NCBI GenBank assembly: GCA_020723065.1
Contig: DYJP01000001.1
Location: 56,555 to 119,261, forward strand
Reading direction: 5' to 3'
DNA length: 62,707 nt
From: Candidatus Micrarchaeum sp.
GTDB taxonomy: Archaea; Micrarchaeota; Micrarchaeia; CABMEP01
Below the pieces are notes generated by a model. The model was given only the letters and a program-made list of their open reading frames with translations, made no database searches and had not been told where the DNA came from. Below are positions 52,586-61,179 of this stretch, piece after piece. Positions within the stretch are counted from its first letter, which is position 1; each line of letters begins with the position of its first letter. The translations under genes were made by a program, and so were the position numbers.

Positions 52586-52783
52586 CTATGACGATTGATT
52601 GGCGGTCTGACAAATTAAATTAATCAAAATAGACACACAGGTATCCTGCGGTAGGAATTCAATTAAGTGTTTAGCGGTCAAGGAAATAAAATAGTCCTCT
52701 GCCGACCTGCTTGTTTCGATTCTTTTTTTTATCGTTCTATCTGGTTCTCGCCTAAGGTTTTCAAGATCAGGATCGGGTAGTTT
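52586..52783 (-). other. Open frame without start codon in intergenic gap (unrecognised)
   Basis: The 349-nt gap 52495-52843 contains no normal gene. On the minus strand a 66-codon frame stays open (KLPDPDLENLRREPDRTIKK, then ISLTAKHLIEFLPQDTC) with plausible protein composition but no ATG, GTG or TTG near its beginning. It could be the relic of a gene. Family not recognised. Confidence 0.3.
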
Positions 52784-52843
52784 TCAAGGGAAAAGGAGTG
52801 AAACACCGTTCAGTTTTAAATTACTTTCTTAGAAACTATTTCT

Positions 52844-54424
52844 ATGCTTCTGGAACTGATCGGGATTTTGGCCGGAATCGCCATATTCATATACAGTATA
52901 GAACAATTAAGCTGGCAGCTGCTGCAGTTCTCAAAGGAGAAGCTGAAGGACATCCTCCAGAAGTTCACGGACCACCCGCTGAAGGCGCTGGGAACGGGCC
53001 TTATCGCAACTGTTCTTATCCAGTCCAGCACCGCAACAACTTCTATTCTGGTTTCGCTTGTTAATTCAGGTCTCATTTCATTTAGTCAGAGTTTCGGAGT
53101 GATTGCGGGCGCCCATATAGGCACCACTCTGACCGCGCAGCTGGTGGCATTTCAGTTCATGGGGATCGCTCCGCTTTTCATTGTTGTCGGATTTGCATTG
53201 AGCCTGTTCCAAAAATACAGCTTGATCGGCAAGTCGGTCTTCCTTTTCGGGCTGGTGTTTTTCGGCCTTTCAATTATATCTTCTGAATCTTCCACGTTGA
53301 AGGACGATTCGCTCGTGCTTTCGCTCATAAATTCGATTGACAGCCCGGTTTATGCGATAGGAATAGGGATCCTGCTCACGCTGGTTCTTCAATCAAGCTC
53401 CGTGGTCACAGCATTGACTGTTCTATTTACAATGGAAGGAATTCTTCCATTTACGATTGCAATCCCGCTGGTTCTTGGAAGCAACATAGGGACTACTTCC
53501 ACAGTCCTTTTTGTTTCAAAGGACATGGATATCTTTGCAAAAAGGACCGCATGGGCCCATGTGTTGTTCAGCGTTGCAGGAGTGGTGCTAGTATTTCCGT
53601 TCCTTTCCGATTTCACTTCTTATGTTTCTTCAGTTAGTTCGAGCCCGGGACATCTTGTGGCAAACGCACATACAATCTTCAACATAGTCGCAGCTGCGAT
53701 GTTCCTAGCTATTTCCCCTGTCTTTGCGAAAATAATTGAGAAGTTCATTCCTTCGCGGGAAAAGGAGATCCTGTTCCAGCCTAAGTATATCAAGAAGGTT
53801 CCGAAGGACACTGATCTTGCCATAACAAAGGTCAGGTTGGAACTGATCAACCATCTTCGCATATCGAAGGAGATGTTTGACCTGGCTACTGATATGGTGG
53901 TTATGAAGGATGTTTCAAAGTTGCAGGCAATAGAGAAGTACGAGTCGTTGAGCGACTATTTGGACAAGAAAATAACCTCTGTGCTTGTAACAGTTTCCCA
54001 AAGGAATCTTTCCGAAAGGCAGTCAAAGGAAATAATCAACCTTTCCAAGATTGCGAATGAGACGGAGAAGCTTGCTGACATAGCGCACGACTATGCCTAC
54101 ATCAATGTCAAGCTAAAGGACAATGGCCTTGAGCTTTCCAAGGAATCGATAAGGGACATTCTGAAGGTGAAGATGGTCATAGATGAGATCTACGATGTTC
54201 TTTTCCTAAATTTCAACCATCTCGATCGCCGCAATGTTTTGAAAATAATAAAGATGAGAAAGAATGCGGACAAGCTAATCTCTTCTTCTCATAAGCTGAG
54301 GATTCGACTGCTTTCGCGCGATAAGTTCGGTATATACGCAACCGTTCTTTTTGTAGATGCGATATCTTCATTTGAGGATGCAGCGTCCATATTGGTAAGA
54401 ATAACTAGAAATGCAGAAAGGTAG
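52844..54424 (+). CDS. Na+/phosphate cotransporter family protein with PhoU-like domain
   Basis: The inverted-repeat signature QSSTATTSILVSLVNSGLISF occurs near residue 65, and its partner QSSSVVTALTVLFTMEGILPF near 180, each followed by GxxIGTT (GAHIGTTLTAQ; GSNIGTTSTV). Eight or nine membrane helices end near 310. The C-terminal ~190 residues are helical and PhoU-like (VRLELINHLRISKEMFDLATDMV). The likely role is Na+-coupled phosphate uptake or export. It starts at ATG 52844 in a position consistent with the ORF track. Confidence 0.9.
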   Translation: MLLELIGILAGIAIFIYSIEQLSWQLLQFSKEKLKDILQKFTDHPLKALGTGLIATVLIQSSTATTSILVSLVNSGLISFSQSFGVIAGAHIGTTLTAQLVAFQFMGIAPLFIVVGFALSLFQKYSLIGKSVFLFGLVFFGLSIISSESSTLKDDSLVLSLINSIDSPVYAIGIGILLTLVLQSSSVVTALTVLFTMEGILPFTIAIPLVLGSNIGTTSTVLFVSKDMDIFAKRTAWAHVLFSVAGVVLVFPFLSDFTSYVSSVSSSPGHLVANAHTIFNIVAAAMFLAISPVFAKIIEKFIPSREKEILFQPKYIKKVPKDTDLAITKVRLELINHLRISKEMFDLATDMVVMKDVSKLQAIEKYESLSDYLDKKITSVLVTVSQRNLSERQSKEIINLSKIANETEKLADIAHDYAYINVKLKDNGLELSKESIRDILKVKMVIDEIYDVLFLNFNHLDRRNVLKIIKMRKNADKLISSSHKLRIRLLSRDKFGIYATVLFVDAISSFEDAASILVRITRNAER

Positions 54425-54448
54425 AAAGATTAGGCTTCAATTATCTTC

Positions 54449-55024
54449 TCAGTAGTCGACTCCCCATCTGGCGATTATGCCCTTGTCGAACGGGTGTTTT
54501 ATCTTCTTCACTTCGCTCACCAGGTCGGCCATTCTTATCAGTCTTTCGTTTGGCTTGAATCCAGTGAGTATAACCTCGGTATTTTTGTGCTTCTTTTTCA
54601 GCAGTTTGGCCACGTCTGTGAAAGAGAAGTGACCGAATGATGCCGCCGTGTTTATTTCGTCCAGCACAACAAGGTCGTATTTTCCGGATGAGATCATCTT
54701 CTCAGCTTTTTTCAGCCCTTTTTTTGAATTTGCTATTATGTTCTTGTTGTAGGTGAAATAATCCTTTGTTAGTCCCGCTTTGCCATTCCTTACTAACGAG
54801 TCATATTGCTTTCCCGCTGAAGGCCCGAGCCCGACTATCTCTATCCTGTGCCTTTTGAGATAGTTGAATTCTCCGCTTATGGATCCGTCTTTTAGGAACT
54901 GGATCACTGCAACTTTGAATCCGTGCCCGCTTGCCCTGATTGCGGTGCCTATGGCGGCAGAGGTCTTTCCTCTCCCGTCCCCGTAGAAGATCTGTATGAG
55001 TCCGTTCTGAAATTTGTGTGCCAT
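54449..55024 (-). CDS. cobA: Cobalamin adenosyltransferase (CobA/BtuR type)
   Basis: The enzyme transfers adenosine from ATP to cobalamin. The reversed-nucleotide P-loop is in QIFYGDGRGKTSAAIG near residue 12-27, followed by VAVIQFLKDG near 41, and DLVVLDEINTAASFG near 116. It has 191 residues as in the family. The product adenosylcobalamin is the cofactor required by the class II ribonucleotide reductase at 47961. It is convergent with the Na/Pi transporter gene and divergent from the regulator-IscS-IscU operon. Confidence 0.93.
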   Translation of the reverse strand: MAHKFQNGLIQIFYGDGRGKTSAAIGTAIRASGHGFKVAVIQFLKDGSISGEFNYLKRHRIEIVGLGPSAGKQYDSLVRNGKAGLTKDYFTYNKNIIANSKKGLKKAEKMISSGKYDLVVLDEINTAASFGHFSFTDVAKLLKKKHKNTEVILTGFKPNERLIRMADLVSEVKKIKHPFDKGIIARWGVDY

Positions 55025-55125
55025 AATTAGGATTATTTCAGATGGTTTAAAACACTTCTTTTTTCAAGTTTCCATTGGAACAGTGCCCTGGCAAGGTTTA
55101 AAAAATAACACTGTTAAGTATATTT

Positions 55126-55473
55126 ATGATTCCTTGCGAACTCATGGCTATCGAACTTCTTCCTACAGTAAGAAGGCAGACTGCGATGTTTCTCAGTTCC
55201 AAGGGAATGTCTCAGCGTGAGATTGCGAGAATAATCGACACTTCAGAATCTGCGGTTTCGCAGTACATCTCAAAGAAAAGAGGAAAGCACAGGAATGAGC
55301 TTGAGAAGCTGGTAAGAGATTATATTTCAAGACATTACGATACGGGCAAATCCTTCTCCGCAAATGTGTGCTCCCTATGTATGTTCCTTAGAAAAAATGG
55401 AAAAATGTGCTATGTTCATAAGCTGACTTCAAAGATTTCAGAAAGTAAGTGCGACGAGTGTTCAATGGGTTGA
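55126..55473 (+). CDS. HTH regulator with C-terminal Cys cluster (COG2522-like), upstream of iscS
   Basis: An N-terminal helix-turn-helix (LSSKGMSQREIARIIDTSESAVSQYISKKRG, residues ~26-58) is followed by a Cys-rich part, VCSLCMFLRKNGKMC near 83-97 and CDEC near the end: five cysteines arranged like a metal- or cluster-binding site. It ends four bases before iscS, so it is probably the operon's own sensor. Both ATG 55126 and ATG 55144 are possible. Confidence 0.8.
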   Translation: MIPCELMAIELLPTVRRQTAMFLSSKGMSQREIARIIDTSESAVSQYISKKRGKHRNELEKLVRDYISRHYDTGKSFSANVCSLCMFLRKNGKMCYVHKLTSKISESKCDECSMG

Positions 55474-55477
55474 TGTC

Positions 55478-56665
55478 ATGGTTTCTAGAAAGCGAATTTA
55501 TATGGATTATGCAGCAACGAGCCCCGTAAGGTCGGAAGTCGTGAAGGCGATGCTACCCTACTTCAGCCAGGAATTCGGGAATGCATCTTCATTGCATAGT
55601 TACGGTCAGGCTGCCTCAGCTGCATTAAGGCAATCCAGGGAAGTTATTGCCAAAGTAGTAAATGCGGATTCAAATGAAATCATATTCACTTCTGGCGGCA
55701 CGGAAAGCGATAACCTGGCGATAAAGGGAGCGGCCTATGCGAACCGGGAAAAAGGCAACCACCTTATCACCAGTTCGATAGAGCACCCAGCCGTACTGAA
55801 TACTATGAAACAATTGGAAAAGGAAGGCTTCAAAGTAACCTATCTTCCAGTGGACAGGTTTGGAAGCGTTAATCCAAAAGATGTTGAAAAAGCAATCACA
55901 AGCAAGACGATACTGATTTCCATCATGCATGCGAACAACGAAATTGGCACGATACAGCCCATAAAGGAAATAGGCGAAATCGCAAAGAAGCACGGAATCC
56001 TGTTTCACGTGGATGCGGTGCAGACGTTCGGCAAGCTGTCGATCGATGTAAAAACCATGAATATCGACCTCTTGTCTGCTTCTTCCCACAAGATATGCGG
56101 TCCGAAAGGGATCGGAATGCTGTTTGTAAAGAAAGGAGTTCAGATCAAGCCGCTTTTTGATGGGGGAGCGCAGGAGTTCCATAAAAGGCCGGGAACTGAA
56201 AACGTTTCTTCCATTGTAGGGTTCGCAAAGGCGGCGGAACTGGCGCATAAGGAGATGAAAAAAGAATCCGCCAGGCTCACAAGGCTTAGAGACAAGCTGA
56301 TCAAGTCTGTTCTTTCTTCGGTTAAAGGATCCAGGCTCAACGGCCATCCAGTAAACAGGCTGCCGAACAACATAAATTTCGGATTCGTAGGCGTGGAAGG
56401 AGAAGCGCTGCTTTTGGTTCTTGATTCGATGGGGATCGCGGTTTCAACCGGCTCAGCCTGTTCCTCTCATGACTTGACTCCGTCGCATGTTCTTTTAGCG
56501 ATAAATCCAGATCCGGTGAAGGCGCACGGCTCGCTAAGAGTTACGCTGGGTCATGAGATCAAGGAGTCAGACATAGCTTATGTCGCAAAGGCGATTCCGA
56601 AAGCAGTGGAGCAGATAAGGAAGATGACCCCCAGAATAGAGGGAGTTACAACAATAGATGAATAA
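55478..56665 (+). CDS. iscS: Cysteine desulfurase IscS/NifS
   Basis: This PLP enzyme takes sulfur from cysteine for Fe-S cluster and tRNA thiolation pathways. The active-site pieces are intact: FTSGGTESDNLAIKG near 70, IMHANNEIGTIQP near 150, HVDAVQTFGK near 177, the PLP lysine in SASSHKICGPKGIG near 200, and the persulfide Cys in VSTGSACSSHDLTPSH near 325. Its 395 residues match the family. It is followed by iscU after 33 nt. A paralogue without the Lys and Cys is at 46740. Confidence 0.96.
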   Translation: MVSRKRIYMDYAATSPVRSEVVKAMLPYFSQEFGNASSLHSYGQAASAALRQSREVIAKVVNADSNEIIFTSGGTESDNLAIKGAAYANREKGNHLITSSIEHPAVLNTMKQLEKEGFKVTYLPVDRFGSVNPKDVEKAITSKTILISIMHANNEIGTIQPIKEIGEIAKKHGILFHVDAVQTFGKLSIDVKTMNIDLLSASSHKICGPKGIGMLFVKKGVQIKPLFDGGAQEFHKRPGTENVSSIVGFAKAAELAHKEMKKESARLTRLRDKLIKSVLSSVKGSRLNGHPVNRLPNNINFGFVGVEGEALLLVLDSMGIAVSTGSACSSHDLTPSHVLLAINPDPVKAHGSLRVTLGHEIKESDIAYVAKAIPKAVEQIRKMTPRIEGVTTIDE

Positions 56666-56698
56666 AATATTAGTTAAATCAGGATTATCGGTGATTTT

Positions 56699-57136
56699 AT
56701 GGCAAAAGAAAAGAAATCAGGTTCAAAGAAACCAGAAGTTAAGCAATCCGTTACGAATTCAGGGATTTATACCGACGAGGTCATGGATCATTTCATGCAC
56801 CCGCACAATCTTGGAGAGATAAAAGATGCGGACGCAGTCGGCGAAGCCGGAAACCCAGTATGCGGAGACATTGTATACCTTTATCTCAAGGTCAAGGACA
56901 ATAAAATAAAAGACATCAAGTTCAAGACCCTTGGTTGCGCCGCCGCCATAGCGACAAGCAGCATGGTGACCGACATTGCGAAAGGCAAGACAATCGAAGA
57001 AGCGCTGAAGATCACGAATAACGAGGTCGCGGAAGAGCTCGGAGGCCTGCCATCTATAAAGATGCATTGCTCAGTGCTCGCGCAGCAGGCATTGAAGAAC
57101 GCGATAGAAGACTACTATAAAAAACATCTAAAATAG
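56699..57136 (+). CDS. iscU: Fe-S cluster scaffold IscU
   Basis: IscU builds [2Fe-2S]/[4Fe-4S] clusters with IscS. The three cluster cysteines are in GNPVCGDIVYLYL near 55, TLGCAAAIATSS near 82, and KMHCSVLAQQAL near 122, and the Asp next to the first Cys (CGD) is kept. It begins with a ~20-residue Lys-rich extension before YTDEVMDHFMHPHNLG. Length is 145 residues. It is the last gene of the operon. Confidence 0.95.
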   Translation: MAKEKKSGSKKPEVKQSVTNSGIYTDEVMDHFMHPHNLGEIKDADAVGEAGNPVCGDIVYLYLKVKDNKIKDIKFKTLGCAAAIATSSMVTDIAKGKTIEEALKITNNEVAEELGGLPSIKMHCSVLAQQALKNAIEDYYKKHLK

Positions 57137-57226
57137 TTCTTTTCGTAGGATTTCTACAATTTCTGAAAGGCTTTGTAGAAATCTTCTGAAACAAAGGTTT
57201 ATATATAAAAATCGTGTCTTTTTCTT

Positions 57227-57712
57227 ATGGAAAAACAAAATTCCAAGTCGGCAGGCATTGTAAAGACCAGTCGATTTAAGGAGACGGCAAAGGAGCAGTT
57301 TTCAAAATTAAAATCATTAGTGGAAGCAGAATATAACAATTCTGTCGACTATATTCATAAGAATCCAGCAACGACATTCAAGATCGGTGCTACCGCTCTT
57401 GCATTCTCTTTCATATTCGGATATATTTCTGGAACCAATTCGAGGACTGCGGATAGATTGGATGCGCTAAATCAGAACGTGCGTGTAATAAATCAGCAGA
57501 ACTTCAAAATAGCCAATTCTCTCCAGGAAATGATTACTACGTACACTTCTTTAAACGTCAGGGTAGAGAATCTTGAAAAGCAATCAAAGGCAAGGCTTAA
57601 CAGCCTCGAGAACAAGATCCAGTTCAAGGAAGCGGTCCAGAAGGGCGAAGAGCATGTAAAGAAGATGGAGAAGAGGAGGGGCTGGAAGAAAATCCTGCCC
57701 TGGAATTGGTAA
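57227..57712 (+). CDS. Single-pass membrane protein with coiled coil
   Basis: One transmembrane helix (FKIGATALAFSFIFGYISG, residues ~48-66) is preceded by a helical cytoplasmic part and followed by a coiled coil (~75-145: LDALNQNVRVINQQNFKIAN). The C-terminus is basic (KKMEKRRGWKKILPWNW). The general plan resembles DUF883/YqjD-type proteins, without a convincing match. No function can be assigned. Confidence 0.65.
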   Translation: MEKQNSKSAGIVKTSRFKETAKEQFSKLKSLVEAEYNNSVDYIHKNPATTFKIGATALAFSFIFGYISGTNSRTADRLDALNQNVRVINQQNFKIANSLQEMITTYTSLNVRVENLEKQSKARLNSLENKIQFKEAVQKGEEHVKKMEKRRGWKKILPWNW

Positions 57713-57786
57713 AACGAGTTTAGTCCTTTCCGATGTTTTGAGACATTCCTTTTTTAATCCTTTTTTACATATACTATCTATCGGGT

Positions 57787-57861
<75 letters not shown>

Positions 57862-57948
57862 CTAATCTTTTTTTATCCTTTTATCGCATCGAAATTTCGG
57901 CATAACTTATTTAAACATTCCCTTGCATATATATCTGAGGCAGAAACA

Positions 57949-58143
57949 ATGACTCCAATACAGACCGCCCAGACTGCGGCTTCTGTTGAAACGCGCGAAG
58001 AGAACGCATTCCAGAAGGTATCAGTCTTGAGCATAAATTGCAAGACAATAAGAACTCTCCTAGTGGAAAGTATCTTTAAGAGGAAGCCGAGATTTACTCA
58101 GGAAGAGCTCGAAGAAGCAAAAGAAGCGTGGATGAGAGGATAA
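57949..58143 (+). CDS. Small protein of unknown function (64 aa)
   Basis: This 64-residue protein (MTPIQTAQTAASVETREENA, then KTIRTLLVESIFKRKPRFTQ and EELEEAKEAWMRG) has an N-terminal Ala/Thr-rich stretch and a C-terminal charged helix. It follows a promoter-like TTATTTAAACATTCC and a GAGG near 57936, so expression is plausible. No family is recognised. Confidence 0.5.
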   Translation: MTPIQTAQTAASVETREENAFQKVSVLSINCKTIRTLLVESIFKRKPRFTQEELEEAKEAWMRG

Positions 58144-58245
58144 ATCTATTTAGATTTATCAGACTGTCCAGAATACTTTCATGTTTTAAAGATATTTGTC
58201 TTTCTTTTTATCAACATTTTTAAACATATAGCTTTAACTATTTCC

Positions 58246-58938
58246 ATGAATAAGAAAGAGAAACGATCGGCGCACGATCTTCTCCAGATTTTTCCAAGCG
58301 TATTCAAGATAGATGAAAAGCTTGCCACTCTCAACTCCTATCCGGGCAATACTGTTTACGGCGAGAGGCTCATAGATATAGAAGAGAAGGAATACCGCAT
58401 GTGGGATCCGTTCAGGTCCAAGTTGGCTGGGGCGATAAAGAAGGGGCTCAGGTCCAGCGGAATTAAGAAGGGGGACTCCGTGCTTTATTTGGGCGCAGCA
58501 AGCGGCACAACATCCTCTCATATTTCAGATATAGTCGGCAAGTCAGGGATAGTATACTGTGTAGAATTTTCCGAAAGGCCATTAAGGGACCTTATTGGTG
58601 TATGCGAGATACGGGACAATATGGTTCCGATATTGGGGGACGCAAGAAAGCCCCAGGAATACAAGAAGTATATTGAGGGAAAGGTGGATTTCATTTACCA
58701 GGACGTTGCCCAGCCAGACCAGATGAGGATATTCAAGATAAATTCCGATATGTATCTTAAGGATGGCGGGGAAGGATTCATCTGCATAAAGTCCCAGTCA
58801 ATCGATGTGACCAAGAGCTCAAAGCAAGTGTACAAGAGCTCACTGAAGGAGCTCAAGGACTATGGGTTTACAATAATTCAGGAAATAGAGCTTTCGCCCT
58901 ACGACCTCAACCATCTTTTCGTTCATGTGAAGAAATAG
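58246..58938 (+). CDS. flpA: Fibrillarin-like rRNA/tRNA 2'-O-methyltransferase
   Basis: This is the catalytic subunit of archaeal C/D box RNPs. Motifs are VYGERLIDIEEKEYRMWDPFRSKLAGAIKKG near 39-68, the SAM site VLYLGAASGTTSSHISDIVG near 80-99, VEFSERPLRDL near 107, and DFIYQDVAQPDQ near 147. The 230 residues match the family. Nop5/Nop56, its usual neighbour, is not in this window. Confidence 0.95.
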   Translation: MNKKEKRSAHDLLQIFPSVFKIDEKLATLNSYPGNTVYGERLIDIEEKEYRMWDPFRSKLAGAIKKGLRSSGIKKGDSVLYLGAASGTTSSHISDIVGKSGIVYCVEFSERPLRDLIGVCEIRDNMVPILGDARKPQEYKKYIEGKVDFIYQDVAQPDQMRIFKINSDMYLKDGGEGFICIKSQSIDVTKSSKQVYKSSLKELKDYGFTIIQEIELSPYDLNHLFVHVKK

Positions 58939-58993
58939 GGCCGTCTCGAGATTTTTGGATAAAAAAAATAGAAATCAAAAAATAAATAGATTC

Positions 58994-59953
58994 TTATTCT
59001 TTGCACTCTTCATTTTCCGGATAGAGGTAGCAGAATGCATATTCCGCGAACAGCGGATAAGTGGAGTACCTGCAGTCGATAACTATCATCGGAGTGGTTG
59101 CAGTCCCAAGGAAAGTCTCCGCGAATCTTTGGTCTGTTGCGAGATTGCCCAGTACCTGCCCGCCTTCCGCGCATTGTGCTATCTCGTTCTTGTCTCCGCC
59201 GTTCTGTGCTACGCATGACAATAGTTCGGTTTCGTTGAGGAATTCCTTGTCCGCGGTGTAATCCTGTATCACGCATTCTTTGAATGAAAGGAAGTATGGC
59301 TTCTCTTTCGTGCATTCGTAATACTTGAGTGCAACGTATGCGTCCGAAGACGGATCATTAGATATGTGCTGGTAGCTGTATGTGGAGAGTATCCTGTATG
59401 TCACCAGCATGCTTCCGCGGAATCTCTCAGTGAAGTTCTTGATCACTGAATCGTACTTTATGGACCATGGGTCGTATGGGTCTATGTAGATGTCGACAGT
59501 TATCCGGTCTCCTATGCTGCACCCTGCCGTTTTGTCCAGGAATTTTATGGTGTTTGGCTTGGACGGCATGTTCAGGGTCTGCGTTATCTTTTGTATCGAG
59601 AAGTCCTTTGCATTAAGCTCCACGTCAAGATTGACTATTCCGTTGGACGCGTAGCCGTTGAGATTGACCTTCCATGTCTCGCCAACAAGCGTTTTGCTGT
59701 TTATTGTGACGTTGACTATCCCGTGGTAAAGGGTTACGTAGTTTATGACCCTGTTGTCCACTACCGCAGACATGTTCTCGTCTGCGAACGGGAATTTCAT
59801 TCCAAGCGCGAACAGCGCTATGATGACAATGAATATAGTCCCAAGAAGCAGGTAAGGGATTCTGACGTGTTCGGGTATGGTCTGTTTTACCGAGCGGTAT
59901 CCGCCGGTTATCTTTTCCTTGAATGATCTTTTTTGTCTAGATTTCTTTGTCAA
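58994..59953 (-). CDS. Membrane-anchored DsbA-like thioredoxin-fold protein without CxxC
   Basis: A cytoplasmic basic segment (1-30), one membrane helix (RIPYLLLGTIFIVIIALFALG, ~31-51) and an exported domain follow in order. From ~150 on the sequence looks like a DsbA-type thioredoxin fold: TVDIYIDPYDPWSIKYDSVIKNF, where the usual CPxC/CPxS has become DPWS, and the cis-Pro strand ATTPMIVIDC near 288. Several other Cys (YECTK, KECV, SCVA, AQCAEG, IDC, FCYL, EECK) suggest structural disulfides. TTG 59953 follows GGTGATTAA. It lies 25 nt after the second thioredoxin-like gene. Confidence 0.72.
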   Translation of the reverse strand: MTKKSRQKRSFKEKITGGYRSVKQTIPEHVRIPYLLLGTIFIVIIALFALGMKFPFADENMSAVVDNRVINYVTLYHGIVNVTINSKTLVGETWKVNLNGYASNGIVNLDVELNAKDFSIQKITQTLNMPSKPNTIKFLDKTAGCSIGDRITVDIYIDPYDPWSIKYDSVIKNFTERFRGSMLVTYRILSTYSYQHISNDPSSDAYVALKYYECTKEKPYFLSFKECVIQDYTADKEFLNETELLSCVAQNGGDKNEIAQCAEGGQVLGNLATDQRFAETFLGTATTPMIVIDCRYSTYPLFAEYAFCYLYPENEECKE

Positions 59954-59978
59954 TTAATCACCTTGATTGAATATTGCC

Positions 59979-60500
59979 TTAATCTAATTTGCAGCTTTCT
60001 ATGAATGCGATTATTTCAGACTTTAAGGAAAACGAACCGAGATGAGTCTTGTTCGTCTTAATGCACACATATTCTGGGGTTCCTTCGAATGATGCTATGC
60101 CATACAGGCAGTTGTATGCCGCAAGCATTAAGTTAGTGTCGGCCGTATCTAGCATGAATATCGAATATCCTTCGGCAATGAGCTCGTTCACCCACGGGGT
60201 GTTCTCCTGAGAATAGCTGCAGTCTTGCCCGTATATGTAAAGAACATCGGAAGCTATTCCGTTCCTAGATAGGCATCGGACATGTGTTTCAGTCTTGGTG
60301 TTCTCGTCTATTACAAGCGAGCTGTTGCTTTGCCTGTCGTTTGCTGAATTGTCTTCATTTCCGCTCAAGGCCTGGATCGCAACGTATGCGGCCACAAGGA
60401 ATATCAACAGAGCTATGGCGAATACGATCAACCTATTCTCCTTGTCGCCTTTCGTGGCTAATTTTTCCTTTATCCTTGCCTTGGTCTTTGTCTTTGTCAT
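59979..60500 (-). CDS. Membrane-anchored thioredoxin-fold protein with CxxS site
   Basis: A basic N-terminus and one membrane helix (LIVFAIALLIFLVAAYVAIQAL, ~23-44) are followed by a small domain: VLYIYGQDCSYSQENTPWVNEL near 88 corresponds to the FYGxxCPYCQ motif of thioredoxin-like proteins, with the second Cys replaced by Ser. The cis-Pro strand is GTPEYVCIK near 140. Its partner is probably the DsbA-like gene next to it. ATG 60500 is used; TTG 60506 is an alternative. Confidence 0.7.
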   Translation of the reverse strand: MTKTKTKARIKEKLATKGDKENRLIVFAIALLIFLVAAYVAIQALSGNEDNSANDRQSNSSLVIDENTKTETHVRCLSRNGIASDVLYIYGQDCSYSQENTPWVNELIAEGYSIFMLDTADTNLMLAAYNCLYGIASFEGTPEYVCIKTNKTHLGSFSLKSEIIAFIESCKLD

Positions 60501-60582
60501 ATTCAAGAATTAGAGATAAAGTATTAAAAACATTAAAGATGAAGATGTAATAGGACGGGGCGTAATGGTTTAAATAATTGCG

Positions 60583-60592
60583 CTTATATATA
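60583..60592 (+). promoter_or_regulatory. TATA box upstream of tRNA-Tyr
   Basis: CTTATATATA lies ~57 nt upstream of the mature tRNA-Tyr 5' end, which would give a ~30-nt leader removed by RNase P. No gene lies between, so it most likely drives tRNA-Tyr and possibly tRNA-Asp. Confidence 0.55.
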
Positions 60593-60648
60593 ATGTTAAT
60601 TTGAGGTTATATCTCAGTAATGTTTAATGATTGACATCTCAGTTATAA

Positions 60649-60757
60649 CCCACCGTAGCTCAATCTGGCAGAGCGCCTCGCTGTAGTTCCAGCCTGTCGG
60701 TTTTCGGCAGATTTCGTAGAAACGAGGATGTTGCTGGTTCAAATCCGGCCGGTGGGA
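60649..60757 (+). tRNA. tRNA-Tyr (anticodon GTA) with intron
   Basis: Acceptor CCCACCG pairs with CGGTGGG, giving C1-G72 and A73 as in archaeal tRNA-Tyr. D stem GCTC/GAGC, anticodon stem CCTCG/CGAGG, T arm GCTGG-TTCAAAT-CCGGC. The anticodon GTA is at 60683-60685. A 35-nt intron (60687-60721) follows position 37 and contains a stem around CTGTCGG/CGGCAG. CCA is not encoded. Confidence 0.93.
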
Positions 60758-60795
60758 CTCAAACAAAATTGAAAACTAAGCTGATGAAAGCATAT

Positions 60796-60867
60796 GCTTG
60801 GGTGGTGTAGTGGTTAGCATTGAAGCCTGTCACGCTTCCGACCCGGGTTCGAATCCCGGCCCAGGCG
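60796..60867 (+). tRNA. tRNA-Asp (anticodon GTC)
   Basis: Acceptor GCTTGGG/CCCAGGC, discriminator G, D stem GTGT/GCAT, anticodon stem GAAGC/GCTTC with loop CTGTCAC, T arm CCGGG-TTCGAAT-CCCGG. The anticodon is GTC. There is no intron. It lies 38 nt after tRNA-Tyr, so the two are probably one transcript. Confidence 0.94.
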
Positions 60868-60897
60868 CTTTCTTCTTTTCTGATTTTTTATGGTTTA

Positions 60898-60988
60898 ATC
60901 CGATAGCGATAATGATAAGGAGCAGGGAGATATCGGACGAGTTCAGGAACTTCTTCAATGTTTTGTGGGAGCATGCAGGAGGAAGTGA
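60898..60988 (+). pseudogene. TrmB-type regulator C-terminal remnant (repeat copy C)
   Basis: Just 30 nt after tRNA-Asp, the frame reads NPIAIMIRSREISDEFRNFFNVLWEHAGGS, the end of the TrmB-like repeat. It lacks the preceding part (MGIW and RDRSIIW) present in the other copies. The rest of the 60868-61274 gap holds a 34-codon ORF of unknown meaning (ATG 61037 to 61141) and the repeats before the ATPase gene. Confidence 0.65.
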
Positions 60989-61179
60989 AATAATTTCGGC
61001 TGACCGAAAATTTAAATTTAATTCAAGCGTCATATTATGGAGAAAACCATGACAAAAACGAAGGTTTCCGCAAATACGTCCTCGCAGATCATGAACAAGG
61101 TATTCGGAGACGTCTCTTTTTACTTTAAGACGTTCGAATAGCCAATTAAAAGAGAGAATGAGAGTTTGTAAGGTTTTTA

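Noticed and set aside
55670-56347. 225-codon minus-strand ORF antisense to iscS
   Set aside because: The iscS frame is intact with all catalytic residues; this is a shadow. The similar antisense ORF in 46740-47939 has the same cause.
60798-61052. 84-codon ORF beginning inside tRNA-Asp
   Set aside because: It runs through the tRNA and then the TrmB remnant; the N-terminal part is tRNA sequence.
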